A stretch of DNA of 64,000 nt from the NCBI GenBank assembly GCA_014529385.2, contig CM043949.1, positions 141,704,858-141,768,857 of the forward strand, read 5' to 3'. The notes beneath the pieces were generated by a model. The model worked only from the letters and a program-made list of their open reading frames with translations, ran no database searches and was not told the origin of the DNA. Numbering within the stretch: position 1 is the first letter of the stretch; every line of letters starts with the position of its first letter. This DNA comes from Adiantum capillus-veneris (taxonomy: Eukaryota; Streptophyta; Polypodiopsida; Polypodiales; Pteridaceae). Both the position numbers and the translations under genes were made by a program. This document shows, piece by piece, positions 30,219-39,652 of the stretch.

Positions 30219-30906
30219 GGAATCCTTTTAGAAAATTAAACAAGTCTAACTCTTCTTTATTCCTACCATTTACATTTGATGAAACATTAGGATCTTTCAG
30301 GGACTCTTTGACAAAAATCATGTACGCGAAAACTGAGCTTTTCATTGATTTATCAAAAGCAGGAGGATTTACAAGTGGTACAGTACGACCAGACTCACTA
30401 GCATCTATATACATGCTCTTTTCCCTGTAGGTGAAGTAGATTCTCCTTTCAGGGAACTTCATGTTCACAGCCATGTCGTTGAACCATGGTGCCCCTAGGA
30501 TAGCATCCTCATGTTGCAGAGGAGAAATGAAAAAGTCTTCTTTGTCGACATAGCTTTGGACATGAAACCTCAACTTCCCAATCAATGGAGTAATAGAGGT
30601 TTGCTATTCCTTGAAAGCACTGTCAGCCGTTACAATATCTCACATCTCGAAAGCTTGAATGCCCAACTTGGTGGCCAACTCCGTTGATATGAAGTTGTGA
30701 GTAGAGCCAGGGTCAAACAACATGAAGGCATCATGCTCCCTTACCTTTCCCCAAGCATAGGAGAGAGGTGATCCTTTGCAATGAGCATCCTCTTTTGGAG
30801 CTTCAATAGTGGAAGCTCTAGAAGTCTCGTTGTGAGCATTTCTCTTCAGGCAAGAACGATAGCCGTGTCCTTGCTTCCCACACTTAAAACATGTATGGTC
30901 TTGCAA
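30219..30906 (-). pseudogene. Chromovirus zinc knuckle and aspartic protease
   Basis: The minus-strand reading gives a clean CCHC knuckle (CFKCGKQGHGYRSC) followed by a protease active-site segment, FDPGSTHNFIS, where Pro replaces the usual Ser/Thr of the D-S/T-G motif. Its second half (HEDAILGAPWFNDMAV) is in a different frame (30034-30585). The change to DPG and the frameshift indicate an inactive protease. Confidence 0.85.
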
Positions 30907-31836
30907 AAAGCTTCAAGCTCTTCAAGAGAGATTTTGTTTTTACCTTTGTAAACTCCCTTCGCCTTGGACCAATTATTGTTATTGTTGTTATTGGAATTGC
31001 CTTGGGAAGAATTTTGGGCATTGGTTTTCTCCTTTGCATCAGCTTTGTCTTTGTTTTCCATGGGCTTGAAATTCTGTCTAGCCCCTTGTTGGAAATTTAT
31101 GTGTGAAGCAACCATGTTGTGGTGGATTACTTCGGTGATAGAACCAGGCCGTTGGGAGTTGACGTACTCAGCCATCTCTTCAGGTAATCCCGCACATAAT
31201 TGTTTCTTTTGCTCGGTGAAGTCTATCTTTTGAAAAACAATAGCCTTGAGAAGTAAATCCCAAAACTTGTTTACATATTTGTGAATAGACTCATGGGAGA
31301 GAAGCTTCCAACTTCGCCATCCGATAAGCACTTTGTTCTTTGCATTGCTTGCAAGAAATTGCTTCATGATAAAAACTCGTAGAGTTTTTCATGTCTTTGG
31401 GGCTTCGGTGTTGCCACAAAGGCTAGCATGGAAGTCCATAACTACAATATGGCATAGCTTGGAGGACTCCATGAAGCCCTCGTCTCCAAAGGCCGCATCA
31501 AATTGCTGGATGAAGGCCAATACTTTGTCACAGTAGCACCAAAGGTGCCATCATAGGTGAGAAAAGAGATACTCTTTCCTCCCTCTTTGAACTTATTGAG
31601 CTTTTGTGACCTTTGCCATGCAGGGTATGATTTGTGATGTCCTCCCTTCTTGTATTCTCTAGGAGAATAGCCATAGCTTTCGTCCGAAGAGGAGGAAGGT
31701 GAAGAAGAAGGAGAAGAGGGTGACCTTTTTCTTGCCCTTTTCTTCCTTTGTTTCCTTTCTTGAAAGAGAGAGAGAGAATTAGAGACATCGACAACAATTG
31801 AGGACCGGATTTATGTGGAGCCAGTCCCCCCTCCAA
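30846..31836 (-). pseudogene. Chromovirus gag
   Basis: The 31367-30846 minus-strand segment has the gag core (ESIHKYVNKFWDLLLKA, CAGLPEEMAEYVNSQRPGS), followed by an Asn-rich, charged linker toward the zinc knuckle. The N-terminal part (31836-31368) is in broken frames. Gag should form the particle, but this copy is frameshifted. Confidence 0.75.
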
Positions 31837-32360
31837 TTGGGTTTTGTATTATAGGTTCTTCCATCATGAGAGACTTGATACAATACAATCTTTGTGCTCC
31901 TTATGACCTAGGTGATGCAATGAAGATGGAAAGCTTCATATATCACAAGCATAACATAAAATTTGCAAAAAGAATTAACTATCTCAAGCCTCAGTCTCAA
32001 CGCCTCAAGCACCTTCAAAGGTGGAGAGAGATAGCGGGGAATGAGGGTAGGAAAGAGGAAGAAGAAACATTCATAGGAAAAAGAAATAGTTCCTCACTTA
32101 TCATCACTCTTCTTGCTTGCATACATAATAGACTAGTAATGAAGATGGAGAAGATGGCAAGCTTAAGCATTGGAGCATGGCTCTTGGTTGGATTTGCATT
32201 CCATAACCAAGAGTGTTGGTGTAGGCTATCAACTTCTCTACTAGCTTGGAGAAGGAGATGGAGCTCTTGCACTTTGCATTTCACACAATGAGAGTGTGTG
32301 TGAGTGTATGTGGGAGAGTATACCCCCCAAGAAACCCCCCTTATTGCTTTGGTCGACCCC

Positions 32361-32394
<34 letters not shown>

Positions 32395-33171
32395 TTGTAG
32401 CTCATGCTTGAAGCTCATTGGACCCCACCATACATAGCCAATCATATGCAAGAGGCATATCAAGCAACAAAAGGGTAGTCTTGGGACAAGTGTCCCCCTT
32501 TCCCCTTTGAGAGAGAGGACTTAATAAATGCAAAACCAATTAATTAAATCAACTAAAGTTTCATTGGACCGCTTGGGAGGCTAGCCAATAGGCTTTAGGC
32601 ACACAATGAGGGCAACATGACGAGGATCTTGACAAGTGTCCTATTTGCCTTCTTGGTACCAAGCTTGCCTTGTGTGAGGGTGTGTGTGTTCTCTCTCGAG
32701 CCCGTAGAATGAGGGCTCGCCCCCGGTTGTGTAGGGATACTTTGACTTTGTGGAACACCTTCACTTCAAGCACCTTAGTCATGGAGCACCTTAGCACCTT
32801 AGTCATTAAGCACCTCAAGACCTTAGTCAACAAGCACAACAAGCACCTTAGTAAGCAAACACGACAAGCACCTCAAGCTTGGGCCGGGTTCCCACCTCAC
32901 CCTAGCTTACCTAAGGTCAAAGGAATTTTAACAGTAACCATTGGAGGTCTTTAATGAAGATAACCCTATTGTCTTTAAGCTCCATTAGCTAGCCGTGCTC
33001 TTTGACAGATCATCTCTCATTTGGATCCCTTTACCATTGGCTCCATGTCGAGATAGACCTGTAAGCACATGTCTATATTCTAACCCTTGTTCCCGTATAT
33101 TCTCCCACATTAAATGATCAGTTTAATATGCGAAAATCATTTGGGTTGGTTAGATATTAGATTTTATGACA
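31837..33171 (-). repeat. Chromovirus leader and 5' LTR region
   Basis: The part 32869-33171 is the partner of the LTR remnant at 16354-16664 and starts TGTCATAAAAT on the minus strand at 33171. The LTR/leader boundary and primer site are not visible. The stretch contains a run of 33 C (32362-32394) and a set of imperfect AGCACCTTAGTCA repeats at about 32767-32880. No real coding frame is present. Confidence 0.6.
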
Positions 33172-33197
33172 TGGTTGTGTATGAGAGTTGTTCTCTA

Positions 33198-33202
<5 letters not shown>

Positions 33203-33243
<41 letters not shown>
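33203..33243 (+). repeat. (GT)n microsatellite
   Basis: About 20 uninterrupted GT units immediately outside the chromovirus LTR. The rest of 33172-33980 shows no recognisable gene. A short open frame on either strand lacks any familiar motif. Confidence 0.9.
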
Positions 33244-33986
33244 TCATGCTCTGCTCCTTTCCATCTCTCATGGCTTGTGCAAGCCAACACTAATAAACCC
33301 AATATAAATAAAGCCTGTGGACATTGATGGGCTAAGGGTAATGCTTTATCTCAGATGGCTAGTAGGGTGGCACGATTTTGGATTCAATTTCATTAGAGAG
33401 AATCGTGAGAGATTCGTTGCCGAGGTGGGTTAAACACAAACAAGAAAGGGATAGCTCCCGATAGGCAGGGAACATACAACTAAAACCATAGTCGCGGAAG
33501 ACTCAAAATATGAACCAAACTTGCCGGTCCATCCCCTATGCCCTCACTTCAAGATCCTCAATTTCCAAACTCAGTAAGAAGCAATAGCCTTGAAGACAAA
33601 TGAATTTGAGCTCTCAAGGGGCTAGACCATCCCCATCTCGAGGTGTGGATAAAGGGGAAAGGCGGTTGACGTTTTTTATTTACTTGATAACCCTTCTTCT
33701 CTTGAAAGCATTGCTACCATACAGGAGGCTGCCAGAATGATTGCCTTACCAATAGAGATCTCTAGTATAATTGGAGGTCGGTATGAATAAAGTTGATCCT
33801 CCCCGCTCTCCGTATTTTTGTTTGTTGATGGAGTTGAAAGCCAATCGCAAGAGGGGCCAACCCTCGGGACTAAATGACACGGAGCATTTAAGAGGGGGAG
33901 GTGAAGGGATGAATGAACGGGAAGTCCGCACGCAGCTGTCGAGGCGATGTCCGTCGTAGATCTCCTATTAAAACTAAACCCAGCCA

Positions 33987-34027
33987 AGAACTAAACACGG
34001 ACACAGGGCCGGTCCGGGTTTAGTTCT
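33987..34027 (+). other. Strong hairpin around GTTTAGTTCT
   Basis: AGAACTAAAC at 33987-33996 pairs with GTTTAGTTCT at 34018-34027. After one mismatch CGGAC pairs with GTCCG, leaving a 9-base loop. A further AACTAAACCC copy lies just upstream at 33971. It may be the end of a small fold-back element or an old transposon terminus. No RNA family is recognised. Confidence 0.6.
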
Positions 34028-34394
34028 AGGGGAATCCAGGTTTAGTGTTTATAACACCATTTTTTGAGGGGGCTCACCCACCTCGGGATGCCCGCCACCC
34101 TCCTCCACCGTCGATCCCCTTACCCACCCCCACGTGCGCAACCGTGTTACTGAGTGTTGTGGGGGGCCAACGGACGCTCTGTCTCTCTTACAACGTGGGA
34201 GGCGCGTAGCTCTTGCGCCAGTGCGCAGGCTACGTAGTGTACGGCTCTCTCTCTCTCTCAATGTTTAAAAAAAAATTCCTTCGTTGCTTAATACACGAAT
34301 TGTGACTTTTGCAAAATAAAATAAAACTCCTTCGCACCAAGGACTCAAAACTCGCACTAGAGCCGCTGAGACTCAATCTTCACTTCCAGTAGAG

Positions 34395-34421
34395 TGCGGT
34401 GAGCGTGGATCGAACACGCGG

Positions 34422-34462
<41 letters not shown>

Positions 34463-34467
34463 CCCGC
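34395..34467 (-). tRNA. tRNA-Phe (GAA anticodon)
   Basis: The 73-nt minus-strand sequence runs from GCGGGGATAGCTCAGTTGGG to CCACGCTCACCGCA and folds as a complete cloverleaf. The acceptor stem is GCGGGGA/TCACCGC, with discriminator A. The anticodon is GAA in CTGAAGA, and the T-loop is TTCGATC. A-box and B-box promoter sequences are intact. It matches the plant nuclear tRNA-Phe I remember except for one variable-loop base (C for T). There is no intron and no encoded CCA, as expected for a nuclear gene. The nearest run of four T downstream is about 45 nt away, near 34351. It sits among repeats but looks functional. Confidence 0.93.
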
Positions 34468-34689
34468 TAGATGGCCACCAATGGCCCATTACAAATCCTG
34501 TCAAGGTGGGTTTCGCCTCCATGATGGCACGCAGGTACATACTGCACGGCTTCACAAGGCCTTGGTGAGTGTGTAGAAGACCATCTACGCTAGTAGCATG
34601 TTGTAACACCAACCACGATAAGAATGCTAATTTCTCATGCGACCCAATAGCAACTTGTCGTTAACAACAATTGGGTCGAGACAGATATG

Positions 34690-35050
34690 CTGTTTTATTC
34701 ATAAAGTTGCCCTTGCCTTCATTGCAACGACAATAAGAACTTTGTATGATACTTGGCTTTTGACCATACTTCGTGCCATGTTTTTTTTTGTTTCTTTTTT
34801 TTGCCGTTCAAAGCTTCGCTTCCAAGATTACGCCCACTCACCCACACCCACATGTCTCAAGGGTTGAACTAGTGGTTGCGCTTGAAGCCCCTCACCTTAA
34901 CCACTATGCCTTCGTGCCATCTTCACAAAATGATTTATTTTCCTCTCATAAACACCATTTTGATGAGGCAAAGAAGATTAATATTTTATCCCACCACTCT
35001 CCATAAATGCACTAAATCCTTCAAACATACACTCCACCCCTAGATCACAA
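34690..35050 (-). pseudogene. Copia integrase fragment interrupted by a SINE
   Basis: On the minus strand, decayed integrase sequence (FSAFMESGGIKY, then SLPHQNGVYERK, matching the usual PQQNGVAERK motif with its catalytic Glu) leads to KMAR. After a 130-bp insertion it continues MARSMVKSQV. Stops and missing residues show that it is old. The right limit is uncertain because sequence up to about 35260 may be a more decayed part of the same element. Confidence 0.65.
34780..34909 (-). mobile_element. tRNA-derived SINE with 11-bp target duplication
   Basis: The minus strand starts GGCATAGTGGTTAAGGTGAG, with an A-box-like TAGTGGTTAAGG. It has a B-box-like AGTTCAACCC 40-50 bases later and ends in an A-rich tail of about 24 bases. 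CTTCGTGCCAT flanks it on both sides (34769-34779 and 34910-34920). Polymerase III boxes, poly-A tail and a long target duplication together define a SINE. It is inserted in a copia integrase fragment. Confidence 0.85.
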
Positions 35051-35336
35051 TGAAGGATGCCCACCTAGATACATTTCAGCCATAAGAAAACATTGCCTTG
35101 ATACATCATAGGCAACTCTTTTGATGAGAGAGGAGTTTGCTTATGTAGCGTAGTTACAGAACATGCCTTACTTGATGTTTTGGCATCAAACCTTGTTCTT
35201 GGTGGCTTTCAAATGACCAAAGAGCTTGTACAAATAACTCTAATCTCACATGAAAGTCTTTGTTTGAGTAAAAAATATGTGCCCAAATTCCTATGAGTGT
35301 AGGTGTCCGCTCACATTCCCCCACCTACATTGATGG

Positions 35337-35386
35337 TATGTGTGTGTGTGCACGCGCGCGCGCGCACACACACACACACACACATG
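35337..35386 (+). repeat. Compound (TG)n(CG)n(CA)n palindrome
   Basis: TG repeats, then six CG steps, then CA repeats form a self-complementary alternating purine-pyrimidine tract. Such tracts readily adopt Z-DNA or cruciform forms. Confidence 0.9.
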
Positions 35387-35493
35387 CAGAGTCAAGTGTG
35401 CTATATAGCACAACCCATAAAAGGCTACAATGTGCCTATTCTGTAGAAATTTGCACTACAAAAGATTCACATTTTCATGTAAGCTATGTGTAA

Positions 35494-36106
35494 TTATAAT
35501 CTATTGCCATAGAGATGATAACCATCGTGCACATTGTATGGTTTCTCTTTCTTCCCTAGTGCAATAGCTGACATTATATCTTTGAAATCTAGATCCATAT
35601 CATACTCATCTATCATAGAAGATAGATCATTGTGAGTAGATAATGATACAACATTTACCTTTGGTCGTGAAAGAGCATCGGCCACTTGGTTGTTCTTACC
35701 AACTATGTGAGCAATATGAAAATTAAATTGTGAAAGAGTGTTTGCCCACCTCGTTTGCTTATCACTTAATTTAGTTTGTGTAAAAAAAAAAACTACTTAA
35801 GAATTTGGTGATCTGTGTGAAAAGTAAATGGAGTGGCTAGGAGATAATGATTCCATGCATCTATGTCATGTGAAATAAAATAGCTAGCAACTCCATTTCA
35901 TATATGCATAGATTCTTTTCTTGGTCATTCAATCTCCTACTTTTTAATGCTATGGCATTCCCTTTTTGAAGCAACACAACCCCAAGGCAATGCCCACAAT
36001 CATCACATTGGACTTCAAAAGGTTTTGAGAGGTCCAATAATATTAACACTGGTTGAGAGATAAGAGTCCCTTTAAGATTGTCAAAAGATTCTGCCCATAA
36101 AGCCAA
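35494..36106 (-). pseudogene. Second fragment of the chromovirus family (RNase H region)
   Basis: On the minus strand it reads ISQPVLILLDLSKPFEVQCD, then LGVVLLQKGNAIALKSRRL and, after frame breaks, VADALSRPKVNVVS and MIDEYDMDLDFKDIM. The same blocks occur near 28860-29300, so this is a partial copy of the same family. The frames are broken and flanking domains absent. Confidence 0.75.
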
Positions 36107-37254
36107 ATGCCAACAACGAATTGGCCACTGTAGCCAATTGCTTTTTAATCAGCGTTGGTGGGACCGACATCGAGCACGCATTCTCCATTTCGACCACCTG
36201 TGGTAGAATTTTCTTCCAGGCCTAGAAATCCGTCTCCCCAATCGACTAGACGTGGTGTGACTCGCCTCGCCTAGCCCCTTCAGCAGTTCTCTTAAGGTGG
36301 CCATCCTCCTGAGTCTTGCCGCTTTCCTACTCACCTTCCTTGGGATTGGACGACTAGGCCTCCAGTTGATGGTCCTTGGACGTTCCATGCACCCGGCCAC
36401 TGCCTCTGCATACGAGGTCTTAGGTGAGTTCATCATTCGACTCAACCGATATTGCATGGTCGTTTAGCCCTTATAGCGGATTCCCTATGTGCGAACGATA
36501 CCCAAGTTCTCAAAATCAATTACCAACAGAAGTAGTAGCAAAAACGCTGAAGATGTGTCACTCTAAAGATGTGTATTAAAATGACGCTGAAGATAGCTAA
36601 CGCGTTGGAAATACTATAATAGGCGAACATAATATGTGACCCAGGTCGCGTGCGGGAGAGAGAGAACTTGACGCTTCGCCTGCTCACCCCTGATCGAGCT
36701 CCACCTCAACGTAGACGACCCCACACCAAGGCTCACGGATGTAGACCAAAAGCTGTTAAACAAAAAACAGCCTCGGAGCTAGCAAACTCCTCTCAAAACC
36801 ACCAAAGCAGCCCTTAGCTCCTCCCGCCACTCAGCTCACACCCCACTCTTGCTGCTCAGAGTTGCATGCGACCACACCACCAATAAGTTCACAGCCTACA
36901 CTACCTCGCAGCCTCATGGCATCCTACTCTTTCTTCATCGCTCGACTCTACACTTTAACTTACATTTAGGCTTTAGGATCAACGACCCCGCTTTAACTAG
37001 CAAGATCTTAGCAAAAAGGCCGTATAGCTCCCCAATATGCATCCTACCATGAAACCCGATGTTTGAATCCCCCGAGGCCTTCAAGGAGTTGTGCCGAACA
37101 ACAAGTAAAGTTTCAGGTGAAGCCTTCAATAGACATGCATGCAGATGTCATCCTTGGACATTAGTGGTTAGACCAACACAAGGCTTACAAAGAAGATACA
37201 GTGCTAATACTCTCTTCTCCAAGAGGTAGTCAACAACATTTGTAGGTACCATTA
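36107..37254. other. Unassigned interval
   Basis: I see no supported gene. A minus-strand frame at 36149-36457 (102 residues, Arg-rich) and plus-strand scraps look like chance or decayed repeat sequence. A short GA run lies near 36655. Confidence 0.4.
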
Positions 37255-39302
37255 ATGCTTAGTTTAGAGTTGCAAACGTCAAAAGAATCAAAGAAAAATC
37301 TTGCAGACAAAGGTAAAGCTAAAGTGAAACTTCCACCGACTAGCAAAGAAGATGTGACCGCATATGCCTCTACATCAAAGAATTCTCATGGATCAGCTTC
37401 CTCAAGCAAGAAAGACTTTCAAAACTTCAAGTCAATTGCTGACCTAACTAAAACCTCTAAGGAGCCATCCAACAAATCAAAGTTATATCAGCCAAAGTAC
37501 TCAAGAAAGCAAAGGAATGTCAAACAAGTGTTTGTTTCGAGTAATTTAGTCAAAGTCAATGATCCGGTTTGGATTAAAGACAAGAATTCAACACAGAAAG
37601 ACAAACACATGGGATGGATAGCATCACAATGGAGCTTAAAAGAACATGAGTACTATAGAGGTAATAGACAGATATGGGTACCAAAACCGTAGGCTATAGC
37701 ATATGAAGTAACGACAAGTCCCTCCCAAGAAAGAAGGCCCACAAGGTATCAACCTCGACAGTATCCTAGGATACCTAACAAGTAGGTATGCAACAGAACA
37801 ACATCGAAAAATGCTAAAGTCTACCAAAACTTTCAAGAGGATACAGAAAAAAGACGGATCTCAAAGAATCTTCTTCTTGACAAGAATTCGATACAGGCTA
37901 TACAAAGATTTGGCTACCAGTCAACCACAAGCCAACTGTAACTACACCAAACCTGCATGAAGGTCTTAAGAAGTCAACAAGACCTAGAGCTCAACAAAGT
38001 CAACAATGGAGATACAAAGGTCATCAAGAGATTTGGGTTCCTAAGTCTTTCAATGCTCCGAGTCAAAATCCAAATGCCGACAGTGAAACAGAGGCCTACA
38101 ACAACATCTAATACTCCTATCAATAGGCCTAATTGGATGGAGTCTTCACAGTCAGAGAAGGACGACCCAACCAACATGAATGCAGATTCAAAGAAGATAA
38201 AACATGTATGGCAAAAGAAACCTTCAATGCCAACTTGGTCCTTCACTAATCCTCTTTTTGAGGATTCAAGCTTACTTTTATCTGAAGAAATGTTTGTAGT
38301 AAGCAAAAGAATGTAAAAAGTCAAGTCACCACGGTGCAAAAAACACTCTTTGGCATAGTCAGAGTCGGGCTGCTGAGCCATAAAATGAGCAAAGTATTAG
38401 TCCCAAAGCTTCAAGTCATATTAAACTCTGTGCTAAGAGTCGTAGCTATTAGGATTACGCTCAAGCTAGAAGAGTTGAGCATATCTAAATTCATGTTGCT
38501 CATGCTGGATGAGATGAGCATAAGAGTCGAAGTCTATTAACTTACAATTGGTGGAGTGCTCTAGAGTCCAACACTCACGGATAGTGCACAATAAGATGAG
38601 AGCACATATCCTCGACAATGAAAACCATTCTTAAAGGGGTGCCATCTTGCAAAGCCATGTCATATGTTTTTATATTTACACTATCTTTCTGAAGAACCCC
38701 TCAAAATATTTCTTCCACAACATATTGTTTCCCATGCATTTCTGTATATGCATAGATAGGATGTCCCATCATTGGACATATGCATTAGAAACTCTTTTTT
38801 GCTTCCACCTATGCACCTTCAGTGGAATACAGCAGGCAAACCAATGTTCCATCATGCTACCCTTTCATATTTGCTGTCTTTTTAATTCCATATCTATCAA
38901 CAAATAATCCCTTCACTAGTTTATTAATATTTCCCATGCTAATAAGTACCCCAATAATGCGCTTATCCCAAAGACACTTTTTTCCCACTGGGTTTTTTCC
39001 CTTTGGTCATCCAGGTATTAGACCCTAATTTAGAACCTCATCATTCTACTTCCTTTGTACATACTTTTCATACATAAACAACAGCCTCATCACTATGGTA
39101 TTACAAAAGACAAATGCAACATCATCTCTCACATCAGAACTATTCGGACAATGAACATGCTGCAACAAATTGAACCTCATCAACAAATTCAATGAATATT
39201 GAAGAAAATCAGGCCATCAACAACCAATCAAAACCTTCCCTTACCTCCAAGGACACTTTTCAACAGTGCCCGAGGAAGAGCACTAAAATCGGAAGGGGGG
39301 GA
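37255..39302 (+). pseudogene. Tail of another retroelement with IWVPK motifs
   Basis: The open frame 37255-37692 (145 residues) is Lys/Ser-rich and ends EHEYYRGNRQIWVPKP. A related YKGHQEIWVPKSFN follows in another frame near 38020. After that only broken frames are found. The segment ends at a purine run (GGAAGGGGGGGA) at 39291-39302, followed by TGTTAACTGAG. A stretch at 38965-39005 (TTTTCCCACTGGG) resembles the R region of copia LTRs. I read this as the decayed 3' part of an LTR element whose family I cannot name. Confidence 0.45.
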
Positions 39303-39501
39303 TGTTAACTGAGTCAATGTCAGTTAATAGAAGCAGTAAAGATTGGAGTTACACATTTTCCCAAAATGGTCATGTATTGTAAATTCTCAATTTATTTCAA
39401 GCCATTGTAATATTTTAATGTGTTATGGGCTCAATGGGAGTTCTAAGCTGTAAAGAATAGGTCCGTTAGTGTGCCTAGGCAGTAGATTCAGTAAGTGATG
39501 G
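39303..39501 (+). repeat. LTR start split by copia copy 2
   Basis: TGTTAACTGAGTCAATG follows a polypurine tract, so this should be the beginning of a 3' LTR. Copia copy 2 begins at 39502, and the sequence at 44160 (with a TATATAAGG motif near 44214) is a plausible continuation. Confidence 0.45.
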
Positions 39502-39652
39502 TGTTACCATATACATGTGGTAGTGATGTGTGTGAACACACTAGGACCACCGAGGCATTTTTTCCCTCTTTAGGAGGTTTTTTCCCCCAAGCATTGTATA
39601 TACGCCCATCACTCTAGGGCTATCTATCTTTCCATTGCACACTAAGCAACAC

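Larger units (their letters stand above)
16354..33171 (-). mobile_element. Decayed Ty3/gypsy chromovirus split by a DNA transposon
   Basis: On the minus strand the order is LTR/leader (33171 downward), gag, zinc knuckle, protease, reverse transcriptase, RNase H, integrase, chromodomain and LTR. The integrase is interrupted at 18016-28408. Terminal repeats at 16354-16664 and 32869-33171 are in the same orientation and match over about 300 bp with scattered differences, consistent with an old insertion. On the minus strand both repeats start TGT(T/C)ATAAAAT. The left repeat is cut by the truncated copia at 16353. Frameshifts and stops occur in most domains, so the element cannot move by itself. 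Confidence 0.85.

Noticed and set aside
36149-36457. Arg-rich minus-strand ORF as a host gene
   Set aside because: It has no recognisable domain, start context or introns, and lies in repeat debris. Its composition follows a local pyrimidine-rich plus strand.
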